In this document: one piece after another, positions 7,670 to 13,994 of the stretch
How the letters are laid out: the number at the start of each line of letters is the position of its first letter
Position numbering within the stretch: position 1 is the stretch's first letter
NCBI GenBank assembly: GCA_900753685.1
Contig: CAAEAB010000053.1
Location: 1 to 19,018, forward strand
DNA: 19,018 nucleotides
Source: Lachnospiraceae bacterium
Lineage (GTDB): Bacteria > Bacillota > Clostridia > Lachnospirales > Lachnospiraceae
Direction: 5' to 3'
Program-made: the position numbers and the translations under genes
The notes under the pieces: model-generated
Told to the model about the DNA's origin: nothing
Databases searched by the model: none
Seen by the model: the letters and a program-made list of their open reading frames with translations, nothing else

Positions 7670-8530
7670 ATGTCATATCCGGTGAAAGTATTAGGGTTTG
7701 GCGACAATGTGGTCGATAAATATGAACATTTAAAAATTATGTATCCCGGCGGAAATGCAGTAAATTTTGCGGTTTATGCGAAGCAGTTCGGCGCGGAAAG
7801 AAGCGCTTATATGGGAATTTTCGGGAGCGATAGAGAGGCGGAGCATGTCATTGCGTCGCTGGAAGCAGAGGGAATCGAGCTTGTGAAGTGTATTCAGGTC
7901 ATCGGAGAAAACGGCTGCTCAAAAAATACGGTTATTGACGGGGACCGGGTGTTTCTGGAAAGTAACGAAGGCGGTGTCCGCGGCGATATGCGGTATGCTT
8001 TGAACCGTTTTGATCTGGATTATATTCGGCAGTTTGATATTGTCCATACGGGAAATTACTGTTTTACGGAACGGGAATTGCCGAAGATTAAAGCGGCCGG
8101 GGCGCCGATTAGTTTCGATTTTTCCGATGATTCGGAGGATGCTTATATCGAAGCGGTAGCTCCGTTGGTAACCTATGCCTTTCTTTCATGCAGCGGCCTG
8201 GAAGAAGCGGAGATTCGGGAAAAGCTGAAATGGATTGCGTCTCTTGGGCCGGCCTTTGTCTGCGCTTCACGGGGCTCGGAAGGCTGTATTGCGTTTGACG
8301 GAAATGAGTATTATACACAGTCTGCTGTGCCGGTTAAGAAGATGGCGGATACTATGGGGGCAGGGGACAGTCTTTTAACTTCATTCCTGGTGGGATATTT
8401 GTCGGCAAAGAAAGCCGGAAAAACAGAGGCTACGGCAATTAGGGAATCTTTGCAAGCCGCGGCAGAGTTTGCATCTGGAGTTTGCGGTATCGACGGCGCC
8501 TGGGGCTACGGAGTGCATTACGATGATTGA
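7670..8530 (+). CDS. PfkB-family kinase, FrlD-like (copy 1)
   Basis: This 286-residue ribokinase-fold kinase begins with VLGFGDNVVDKYEH and MYPGGNAVNFAVYAKQFGA, matching the FrlD (fructoselysine 6-kinase) pattern of GDNCVD and SGGNAVN. FDIVHTGNY and ISFDFSDDSED also correspond to FrlD segments. The catalytic signature DTMGAGDS is near residue 227, with Asp233 as the general base, and a CGIDGAW ending recalls the HGAW tail of FrlD. The predicted reaction is ATP-dependent phosphorylation of the ketosyl amine, making the substrate for the SIS deglycase. GAGGTG precedes the ATG at 7670. The frame stays open 32 codons upstream inside the previous gene, but that part is not conserved. A second PfkB gene overlaps its end. 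Confidence 0.86.
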   Translation: MSYPVKVLGFGDNVVDKYEHLKIMYPGGNAVNFAVYAKQFGAERSAYMGIFGSDREAEHVIASLEAEGIELVKCIQVIGENGCSKNTVIDGDRVFLESNEGGVRGDMRYALNRFDLDYIRQFDIVHTGNYCFTERELPKIKAAGAPISFDFSDDSEDAYIEAVAPLVTYAFLSCSGLEEAEIREKLKWIASLGPAFVCASRGSEGCIAFDGNEYYTQSAVPVKKMADTMGAGDSLLTSFLVGYLSAKKAGKTEATAIRESLQAAAEFASGVCGIDGAWGYGVHYDD

Positions 8531-9326
8531 GAAAAAAGTGGCTGCGGTAGGATTTTGCTGTACGGATATTTATGAAAATTTAAATGAACGATACGCTACA
8601 GGAAATGGTATCGACTGGGGAATTCACCTGCAACGGATGGGCGTCCCGGTCAGTGTCATCAGCGTGGTGGGGAATGATATTTACGGAGATGAGATGAAGC
8701 AGACGCTTAAAGCGGAGGGAATGGACATTTCCCATCTTCGGACGGAACCGGGGGCAACCTGTATTACCCGGATGGAGCTTCGGAATGGCACAGATCGGGT
8801 ACATCTGGATTCGGTGGATGGTGTTATGGCAGATTATCGGATAACGGATGAAGAATTTCAGTTCGTGGCCGAGCATGAGCTGCTTCATACGGACTTGTTC
8901 GGCAATGTATTGTCTCATCTTCCGTCCTGGAAGGCGGCCGGGGTGAAAATTCTTATGGATTTTTCCGTGTTTACAAAGGACCCGGAATATCACTGTATGG
9001 ATATCTTTCCCTATGTGGATTATGTGTTTTTTTCTGCCGACGGTATTGAAAGAGATGAGCTTCAAGGCTGGATGGAAGAAATTCACAGCTATGGTCCGAC
9101 GCTGGTGACAGCGACGTTGGGGGAGGAAGGCAGTTTGAGTTACGACGGCCGGAAGTTTTATTCCTGCGGTATTGTGCCGGTAAAAGTGGTAAACACGGTC
9201 GGAGCCGGGGACAGCTACATTGCCGGATTTACCTATGGTCTGCTTCGGGGTGAATCGATTCCCGAATGCATGTCCCGGGGGGCAGAACTTTCGTCCGATG
9301 TTATTGCCCGGTTTAAACCTTATTAG
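8523..9326 (+). CDS. PfkB-family kinase, FrlD-like (copy 2)
   Basis: This 267-residue ribokinase-fold kinase is related to copy 1. VAAVGFCCTDIYENL opens the fold. DRVHLDSVDGVMADY and HTDLFGN resemble the FrlD middle region, in places more closely than copy 1 does. The catalytic NTVGAGDS block is at about 224-231, with Asp230. In the substrate-binding loop, where FrlD and copy 1 read GGNAVN, this protein reads GNGIDW, so the sugar or amine pocket probably differs. It ends RFKPY without a GAW tail. The ATG at 8523 overlaps the previous stop by 8 bases and follows CGGAG at a 9-base spacing. It probably phosphorylates a second ketosyl amine or related sugar; the exact substrate is unknown. Confidence 0.84.
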   Translation: MIEKKVAAVGFCCTDIYENLNERYATGNGIDWGIHLQRMGVPVSVISVVGNDIYGDEMKQTLKAEGMDISHLRTEPGATCITRMELRNGTDRVHLDSVDGVMADYRITDEEFQFVAEHELLHTDLFGNVLSHLPSWKAAGVKILMDFSVFTKDPEYHCMDIFPYVDYVFFSADGIERDELQGWMEEIHSYGPTLVTATLGEEGSLSYDGRKFYSCGIVPVKVVNTVGAGDSYIAGFTYGLLRGESIPECMSRGAELSSDVIARFKPY

Positions 9327-9344
9327 ATGAAAGGGGAAAATTTT

Positions 9345-10196
9345 ATGGTTATTGATATGCACCTTCATCCGATTTTTTACAAGCCGATTTGCAAGGATGC
9401 GGAGGAGCTGGAATTTCGCAAAAACAGTTTTGGCGTCTGGAAGCAGGGGCCGATGGACTGGGATGAGGTTTTTGTGGAGATGGATTACGGCGGCATTGAG
9501 AAGTCTGCCCTGCTTCCGCTGGATATTACAACGACAGAGGGCGGATATATTGTAACGAATGAGCAGGTGGCGAAGCTTCAATCTATTTATCCGGACAGGC
9601 TTATCGGTTTTGCCAGTGTGGATCCGCACCGTCCGGATGCGAAGGAAGTGTTAATTCATGCCTTTGATGATTTGGGACTGCAGGGGTTAAAGCTGCATCC
9701 GTCCAAACAGAAATTTTATCCGACAGAAGATTTTATGGAGCCGATTTATGAAATCTGCGAGAGTCGGAATAAGCCGATCATTTTCCATGCGGGAACCTCC
9801 TGGGAGCCGAATACGCCGGCAGAATATGCCCATCCGCTGGCCTTTGAGAGAGTATTTATTCGCCATCCAGAGCTTCGCTGCTGTCTGGCCCATTTTGCCT
9901 GGCCTTGGGTTCGGGAAATGGTTATGCTGATGATTAAATATCCGAATGTTTATACGGACACTTCCGTTTTATATATGGATTCGCCGGAAGAATCTATGGA
10001 ACGGCTTTTTACGGTGGATATGGGCCCCCATTGGTATGAACGGGGATTTGGCAAGCAGGTCATGTTCGCTTCAAATACGCCAAGATTCCGGGCATTTAAA
10101 TTAAAACGGGCGCTGGATCAGATTCCGATGCGGGAAACGGCAAGAAAAGACCTTTATGCCGGAAATGCAATACGGTTTTTGAGCGGAGAGAGGTAG
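9345..10196 (+). CDS. Amidohydrolase-2 family protein with Asn in place of the metal-site Asp
   Basis: This 283-residue TIM-barrel protein is of the amidohydrolase superfamily (PF04909-like). MVIDMHLHP gives the HxH pair (His6, His8). GLKLHPS holds Lys116 and His118, IIFHAG gives His148 and CLAHFAWP gives His183. The last strand reads MFASNTPRF, so the usual catalytic Asp of the FGSDxP motif is Asn244. The family includes decarboxylases and hydrolases of small ring or amide compounds. The start at 9345 follows AAAGGGGAA; an ATG at 9327 lies before that site and is rejected. Its place after the kinases suggests that it processes a product or side product of the pathway. The reaction cannot be deduced, and Asn may mean different chemistry or a missing proton acceptor. 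Confidence 0.82.
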   Translation: MVIDMHLHPIFYKPICKDAEELEFRKNSFGVWKQGPMDWDEVFVEMDYGGIEKSALLPLDITTTEGGYIVTNEQVAKLQSIYPDRLIGFASVDPHRPDAKEVLIHAFDDLGLQGLKLHPSKQKFYPTEDFMEPIYEICESRNKPIIFHAGTSWEPNTPAEYAHPLAFERVFIRHPELRCCLAHFAWPWVREMVMLMIKYPNVYTDTSVLYMDSPEESMERLFTVDMGPHWYERGFGKQVMFASNTPRFRAFKLKRALDQIPMRETARKDLYAGNAIRFLSGER

Positions 10197-10201
10197 GAAG
10201 C

Positions 10202-10633
10202 ATGGTTGTTTTAAAGAAAATTCATCGTTTAAGTAAAAATGTGGAAGAATATATGAATATTACGGAAGATGTTCACCGCATTGTGGAAGAGAGCGGCGTT
10301 AGAAACGGGCATGTGGCGGTTTTGACAGCCCACACGACGACGGGAATTATGGTCAATGAAGCTCTGTCTTGCGTGGAGACAGATATCAGTGAAATGTTGG
10401 AACGGATCGTTCCCTTGAATGCGCCTTATGCCCACGCCCATTTTTTGCCGGATTACGGCGCGACAGGGAACAATTCCCAGGGACATTTAAAAAGCATGTT
10501 AATGGGAAATCATTGTATGTTTCCGGTGATTGACGGTAAAATTGTCTGCGGCGGCGCCCAGGAAATATATCTGGTGGATTTTGACGGACCGCAGGCACGA
10601 ACCGTTTATGTCGAAGTCATGGGAGAAGCCTGA
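10202..10633 (+). CDS. YjbQ/UPF0047 family protein
   Basis: This 143-residue single-domain protein matches the YjbQ family in length and motifs. VAVLTAHTTTGIMVNE (about 38-53) contains the conserved HTT, GATGNNSQGHLKSMLMG (86-102) holds the conserved GN and HLKS, and DGPQAR (128-133) replaces the usual DGPRxR. Family members have a beta-jellyroll-like trimeric structure and are often labelled secondary thiamine-phosphate synthases, based on weak activity when overexpressed. The real role is uncertain. The gene begins 6 bases after the amidohydrolase stop, with AGGTAGGAAG as its ribosome site, and is the last gene of the Frl-like operon. No clear hairpin follows within the next 50 bases. A role in sugar-amine metabolism is inferred from position only. 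Confidence 0.9.
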   Translation: MVVLKKIHRLSKNVEEYMNITEDVHRIVEESGVRNGHVAVLTAHTTTGIMVNEALSCVETDISEMLERIVPLNAPYAHAHFLPDYGATGNNSQGHLKSMLMGNHCMFPVIDGKIVCGGAQEIYLVDFDGPQARTVYVEVMGEA

Positions 10634-10718
10634 TCAATTGTGACAAGATTTTACATTATAAGGCAAAGAGCGGTAAAACATCAGCATTGGAAAAAGAAAG
10701 CTTTGATATTTTCTTGAG

Positions 10719-10747
10719 GTATAAAAATCCTCCGTTTACAGATACTA
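10719..10747 (+). promoter_or_regulatory. Candidate sigma-G/sigma-F type promoter of spoVT
   Basis: GTATA (10719-10723) fits the -35 pattern GHATR. GATACTA (10741-10747), 17 bases further on, fits CATHMTA except for its first base. Transcription would start near 10754, about 35 bases ahead of the start codon. In B. subtilis spoVT is transcribed by sigma-G in the forespore, so the match makes sense biologically. Confidence 0.5.
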
Positions 10748-10780
10748 ATTCCAGTAATGGAAAGTACAGTAAATGGAGGA
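10728..10780 (+). promoter_or_regulatory. Inverted repeat that would mask the spoVT ribosome binding site
   Basis: TCCTCCGTTTAC (10728-10739) pairs over all 12 positions, one of them a G-U pair, with GTAAATGGAGGA (10769-10780). The right arm contains the GGAGGA ribosome binding site of spoVT. A small inner hairpin TTCCA-GTAA-TGGAA lies at 10749-10762. The left arm lies between the -35 and -10 boxes of the spoVT promoter, so only mRNA reading through from upstream would contain both arms. A GTTTTT run follows, so partial termination of upstream transcripts is also possible. Confidence 0.6.
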
Positions 10781-10788
10781 GTTTTTAT

Positions 10789-11337
10789 ATGAAAGCTACA
10801 GGAATCGTGAGGAGAATTGATGATTTGGGCCGGGTTGTCGTACCTAAAGAAATTCGAAAAACGCTGCACATCCGCGAAGGGGACCCGTTAGAAATTTTTA
10901 CGGATCGTGAAGGGGAAATTATTCTAAAAAAATATTCGCCGATTGGTGAGTTGGGTGCCTTTGCCCGACAGTATGCCGAAGCGCTGGCCCACAGTACAGG
11001 ACATATTGTCAGTATTACAGATCGGGATAACCATATTGCAGTGGCTGGAAATGGCAAGCGGGAATTAATGAATAAACCGGTGAGCAAGGCGCTGGACGGA
11101 GTTATTGAAAAGCGTAAGGTTATGTCGGCTGACGGCATGGATAAGCAGTATGTGCCGTTGATTGAAAATGAAGGAGAACATTACGCCCATCAGGTGATTT
11201 GTCCGATTATTTCGGAGGGAGATGCGATCGGCTCAGTCGTTATTGTGAGTAAGGATGAAAAAACGCGGATGGGTGAGGTCGAGCAAAAGCTGGCCGCGGC
11301 GGCTGCCGGATTTCTCGGACGTCAGATTGAGCAATAA
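10789..11337 (+). CDS. spoVT: Stage V sporulation protein T (AbrB-family forespore regulator)
   Basis: This 182-residue protein is close to the 178 residues of B. subtilis SpoVT. The N-terminal AbrB-type DNA-binding domain is MKATGIVRRIDDLGRVVVPK through ILKKYSP (about residues 1-50). The rest is a GAF-like domain with GELGAFARQYAEAL and VICPIISEGDAIGSVVIVS. SpoVT tunes sigma-G-dependent genes in the forespore. The start at 10789 has TGGAGGAG ideally placed; the frame remains open 34 codons upstream, but that part is not conserved and lies across the promoter. It is monocistronic, with its own promoter and a strong terminator at 11359-11417. It marks the organism as a spore former. Confidence 0.93.
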   Translation: MKATGIVRRIDDLGRVVVPKEIRKTLHIREGDPLEIFTDREGEIILKKYSPIGELGAFARQYAEALAHSTGHIVSITDRDNHIAVAGNGKRELMNKPVSKALDGVIEKRKVMSADGMDKQYVPLIENEGEHYAHQVICPIISEGDAIGSVVIVSKDEKTRMGEVEQKLAAAAAGFLGRQIEQ

Positions 11338-11358
11338 CCGGATAAAAAATGGAGATGA

Positions 11359-11417
11359 AAAACGGACTGGGACGGCGCAGAAAAATGACGGAAAATAGCG
11401 TTGTTTCAGTCTGTTTT
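11359..11417 (+). terminator. Terminator of spoVT with a 20-pair G-U-rich stem
   Basis: Bases 11359-11378 pair with 11398-11417 at all 20 positions around a 19-base loop. Five pairs are G-U wobbles, all with G on the left arm. The right arm ends in TTTT and is followed by GTTTG. Because the wobbles become A-C mismatches on the other strand, the structure favours plus-strand RNA. Its end touches the -35 box of the next promoter. Confidence 0.72.
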
Positions 11418-11419
11418 GT

Positions 11420-11448
11420 TTGACTTCCCGAAGGAAATATATTACAAT
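11420..11448 (+). promoter_or_regulatory. Sigma-A-type promoter of the DUF1622 gene
   Basis: TTGACT (11420-11425), 17 bases, then TACAAT (11443-11448). Both boxes are near consensus. The predicted transcript starts about 20 bases before the ATG, leaving room for the GGGGAGGGGG ribosome site. Confidence 0.75.
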
Positions 11449-11476
11449 ATTTTTCATAAGGGGAGGGGGATGAATA

Positions 11477-11911
11477 ATGCAAGATATACTGCATCATCTT
11501 TTACATGAGATCGTTACATACTCGGCGCTTGGATTTGAGTGGATTGGCGTGGTCATTGTTGCGCTTTCAGGTATACGCGGCGTGATTGAACTAATCAAAA
11601 AAAATCAGGATATCGACCTGCATCTGAGCCAGGGTATGGCGGTTGCTTTGCAGTTTATGCTCTGCGCGGAGATTGTCAAGTTGATTACGATCGGTGATCT
11701 GACCGATATTATTTTAGTCCTTGGCATTGTCGCTCTTCATATCGCTATCACGGTACTTGTTGCGTATGAATTGAAGCATAAACAGCACGAACGGCACGAG
11801 CGGAATGAATATCGGGAGAAGAAGCTCCGCGAGCAGCAGCTTCAGTCGAAGCAGTCTCAGGTAGAAGAATGTGAACAGGCGTCTAAAATACCGGATTCAC
11901 CGGTTAAGTGA
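11477..11911 (+). CDS. DUF1622 family membrane protein
   Basis: This 144-residue protein has about three membrane segments (roughly residues 20-40, 50-70 and 76-96). A highly charged, Glu/Lys/Gln/His-rich cytoplasmic tail from about residue 97 looks helical. The central DLHLSQGMAVALQFMLCAEI and the LGIVALHIAITVLVAYELKH segment match the DUF1622 pattern, in which a hydrophobic helix with a Gly-Ala-rich face is followed by RT or HI before the last helix. The family has no assigned function and is common in bacteria as a single small membrane protein. A strong promoter lies directly upstream and a hairpin follows the stop. It may share read-through transcription with larB, but nothing links their functions. 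Confidence 0.85.
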   Translation: MQDILHHLLHEIVTYSALGFEWIGVVIVALSGIRGVIELIKKNQDIDLHLSQGMAVALQFMLCAEIVKLITIGDLTDIILVLGIVALHIAITVLVAYELKHKQHERHERNEYREKKLREQQLQSKQSQVEECEQASKIPDSPVK

Positions 11912-11932
11912 TGAATTAAGAATAAGAATTAC

Positions 11933-11979
11933 GGGAGACTATCATTTTCGCCCCAATTGGCGACAGTGATGGTCTCTTT
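11933..11979 (+). terminator. Probable terminator after the DUF1622 gene
   Basis: GAGACTATCA (11935-11944) pairs with TGATGGTCTC (11967-11976) with one wobble pair, extended by two G-U pairs. An inner CGCC/GGCG stem lies in the loop. Only three Ts follow, so it may be leaky and feed larB. Confidence 0.55.
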
Positions 11980-11990
11980 GAGCAATAGGG

Positions 11991-12031
11991 GGCCGACGGG
12001 TGAATAGAGGATTGTTGTCGGCCAATTTTAT
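11991..12031 (+). promoter_or_regulatory. Second hairpin just before larB: tandem terminator or larB leader
   Basis: GGCCGAC (11991-11997) pairs perfectly with GTCGGCC (12017-12023) and is followed by AATTTTATAG. It ends only 25 bases before the larB start codon, with no promoter between them. It could be a second leaky terminator or a control element for larB. I recognise no known riboswitch class. Confidence 0.45.
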
Positions 12032-12048
12032 AGAATATGAGGTCAATC

Positions 12049-12804
12049 ATGGATGTACATGAGTTATTACTAAAAGTTCAGAATAAAGAAATTGATTTAA
12101 ATACAGCGGAGGAGTATTTGAAGAAGCTGCCCTATGAGGATCTGGGTTTTGCCAAGCTGGACCATCATCGGGCGCTGCGTTCCGGTTTTGGCGAAGTCGT
12201 TTATTGCGCGGGAAAAACGACCGACCATTTGATAAAAATATTTCAGAGCTTCAGCAGTCGGCAGAGTAATGTTCTGGGGACCCGGGCCTCAAAGGAACAG
12301 TATGAGGCTGTTCGTGCTGTGCTTCCGGAGGCGGTTTACGATACTCTTTCAAGGACGATTTATTTACAGTATAATGTGCCGGCGCCAAAGGGCAGAATTG
12401 CCGTATGCACCGGCGGAACTTCCGATATCCCTGTGGCTGAGGAGGCGGCCCGGACCGCGGAGTTTTTCGGCTGTTATGTGGACCGGGTGTACGATGTGGG
12501 AATTGCCGGTATTCACAGGCTTCTTTCAAAAGCAGAGCTTATCCGCAAGGCAAACTGTGTGGTGGCCATTGCCGGAATGGAGGGCGCTTTGGCCGGAGTT
12601 GTTGCCGGATTGGTGGATAAGCCGGTGATTGCAGTGCCTACATCGGTTGGGTATGGGGCAAATATGAAGGGGCTGTCGGCCTTGCTGACAATGATCAATT
12701 CCTGTGCCGAAGGCGTAGCGGTGGTCAATATTGATAATGGCTTCGGCGCCGGATATATGGCGGCCCAGATTAACCGGTTGGCGATCGGAGTGGATGAGTC
12801 ATGA
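12049..12804 (+). CDS. larB: Nickel-pincer cofactor biosynthesis protein LarB
   Basis: This 251-residue protein is LarB, the pyridinium-3,5-biscarboxylate mononucleotide synthase. It carboxylates and hydrolyses nicotinate adenine dinucleotide in the first step toward the nickel-pincer nucleotide of lactate racemase and related LarA enzymes. The N-terminal block KLPYEDLGFAKLDHHRALR is typical. The AIR-carboxylase (PurE-like) C-terminal domain shows AVCTGGTSDIPVAEEAA and IAGMEGALAGVVAGLV. Cys219 (MINSCAEGV), ahead of NIDNGFGAG, is the likely substrate-binding cysteine of the family. The start at 12049 has TGAGG six bases upstream; an ATG at 12037 lacks a ribosome site. larC, larE and larA are not in the window. 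The next gene overlaps it by four bases. Confidence 0.93.
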   Translation: MDVHELLLKVQNKEIDLNTAEEYLKKLPYEDLGFAKLDHHRALRSGFGEVVYCAGKTTDHLIKIFQSFSSRQSNVLGTRASKEQYEAVRAVLPEAVYDTLSRTIYLQYNVPAPKGRIAVCTGGTSDIPVAEEAARTAEFFGCYVDRVYDVGIAGIHRLLSKAELIRKANCVVAIAGMEGALAGVVAGLVDKPVIAVPTSVGYGANMKGLSALLTMINSCAEGVAVVNIDNGFGAGYMAAQINRLAIGVDES

Positions 12805-13400
12805 TCTATGCGATTACAAACCGGAAGTTGGTTTCCGGAGGAGAGAAGGCTTTTTTTAAGCAGATTGAAAAAATTGCGGCGGCGAAACCGGATGGCATTA
12901 TTTTGCGGGAAAAGGATATGGCTCCAGCGGATTATGAGGTCTATGCAAAACGATGTCGGGAGATTTGCGGAGCCTGGGAAACACCGTTAATACTTAATCA
13001 TTTTTGGAATATCGGGGAAAAGCTTGGTATTCGCCGGATTCATTTGTCAATGCCAGTATTTCAGCAATATCTGTGCTTTAAGTCTTGGGAGCAGGTCGGA
13101 GTATCGGTTCACAGTAAAGGGGAAGCGGTTTATGCAGAGAAGATGGGCGCGGATTATCTGATTGCCGGACATATTTTTCTGACCGATTGTAAAAAAGGGA
13201 TTCCGGCCAGGGGGCTTGAGTTTTTGTCGGAGGTATGTAAGAGCGTAAAAATTCCTGTGTTTGCCATCGGCGGAATGAATCTGGAACATGGTCTTGCGGC
13301 GCTGTCTGCAGGAGCTTCCGGAATATGTATGATGTCGGAGTTAATGGGGAGTTCCGCGCCGGAGGAAATCATTAAAAGATTTTCTGGACGCTGTGAATAA
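12801..13400 (+). CDS. TenI/ThiE-like thiamine-phosphate-synthase superfamily protein
   Basis: This 199-residue TIM-barrel protein shows the general ThiE/TenI pattern. IILREKDM (about 33-40) fits the QLREK motif, TPLILN fits the strand before NDR, AGHIFLTDCKKG (122-133) fits GPxFxTxTK, and PVFAIGGM (152-159) fits AIGGI. The NDR motif reads NHF, and the GvHLGQxD loop reads RIHLSMPVF, so two pyrophosphate and thiazole contacts of true ThiE are missing. A TenI-type aminotransferring or aromatising tautomerase, or another small-ring enzyme, is more likely than thiamine-phosphate synthase. The ATG overlaps the larB stop (ATGA), indicating translational coupling. A link to nickel-pincer cofactor metabolism is possible but is inferred from position only. 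Confidence 0.8.
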   Translation: MIYAITNRKLVSGGEKAFFKQIEKIAAAKPDGIILREKDMAPADYEVYAKRCREICGAWETPLILNHFWNIGEKLGIRRIHLSMPVFQQYLCFKSWEQVGVSVHSKGEAVYAEKMGADYLIAGHIFLTDCKKGIPARGLEFLSEVCKSVKIPVFAIGGMNLEHGLAALSAGASGICMMSELMGSSAPEEIIKRFSGRCE

Positions 13401-13413
13401 AGAATGTTAAAAT
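13385..13413 (+). promoter_or_regulatory. Possible promoter of the isochorismatase-family gene
   Basis: TGGACG (13385-13390), 17 bases, then TAAAAT (13408-13413), with a TG one base before the -10 box (extended -10). The -35 box is weak and overlaps the end of the TenI-like gene. It is the only plausible start signal in the 48-base gap. Confidence 0.33.
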
Positions 13414-13448
13414 ATAAGTGACTATTTAATGCAGGGAGGAGACACATT

Positions 13449-13994
13449 ATGTTAATTAAAGCAGAAAACACAGCAGCAATTATTGTCGATGTTCAGGAGA
13501 AGTTAATGCCTGCGATGTTTAATCAGGAAGAAGTAGAAAGAAATGTCAATCGTTTAGTTGCAGGTTTAAAATTATTGGAAGTTCCAATGATCGTGACACA
13601 GCAGTATACAAAGGGTATTGGTATGACGATTCCTTCCGTGATGGAAACCTTTGGCGACGATTTCAGCTATATGGAAAAGACAAGCTTTGGCGTTTATGGG
13701 GAAGCGCCGATCAAAGAAGCTGTTGACGGTCTTGGAAAGAAAAATATTATTGTTTGCGGTACAGAAACCCATGTATGTGTACTTCAGACATGTATTCAGT
13801 TAAAAGAAGCCGGATTTCAGCCGATTCTCGTAACCGATGCCGCCGGTTCCAGACATGCAGAGGATCGAAAATATGGTATTAAGAGAGCGATTCAAGAAGG
13901 TGTTATCGTGACTACATATGAAGCCCTCCTCTTCGAATTGATGGGAGGTTCTACCTGCCCTGTATTCCGCCAGATTTCTAAAATTGTAAAATAA
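13449..13994 (+). CDS. Isochorismatase-family cysteine hydrolase (YcaC-like)
   Basis: This 181-residue protein has the isochorismatase-like hydrolase fold. The catalytic triad is visible: Asp14 (IIVDVQEKL), Lys77 (YMEKTSFG) and Cys110 (GTETHVCVLQTC). The family hydrolyses isochorismate, nicotinamide or other amides; this compact form without extra domains resembles YcaC-type proteins of unknown substrate. GGGAGGAG precedes the ATG. Its codons look more A/T-ending than those of the neighbours, suggesting good expression. Its stop overlaps the yaaA start by one base, so the two are co-translated. A role in nicotinamide supply for LarB-dependent chemistry is conceivable but has no direct support. 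Confidence 0.91.
   Translation: MLIKAENTAAIIVDVQEKLMPAMFNQEEVERNVNRLVAGLKLLEVPMIVTQQYTKGIGMTIPSVMETFGDDFSYMEKTSFGVYGEAPIKEAVDGLGKKNIIVCGTETHVCVLQTCIQLKEAGFQPILVTDAAGSRHAEDRKYGIKRAIQEGVIVTTYEALLFELMGGSTCPVFRQISKIVK

Noticed and set aside
8469..8522. N-terminal extension of kinase copy 2
   Set aside because: It would overlap kinase 1 by 62 bases. The ATG at 8523 is coupled to the previous stop and has a ribosome site.
8580..9629. Long open frame of 349 codons on the minus strand
   Set aside because: It lies fully across the second kinase and the amidohydrolase, is rich in His, Arg and Asn as antisense frames often are, and has no recognisable domain or ribosome site.
10634..10718. Terminator directly after the YjbQ gene
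   Set aside because: No stable stem followed by Ts is visible; the next hairpin is the one overlapping the spoVT ribosome site.
12801..13400. True thiamine-phosphate synthase (thiE)
   Set aside because: The NDR motif and the GQxD-type loop of ThiE are not present, and no other thiamine genes or TPP riboswitch are nearby.
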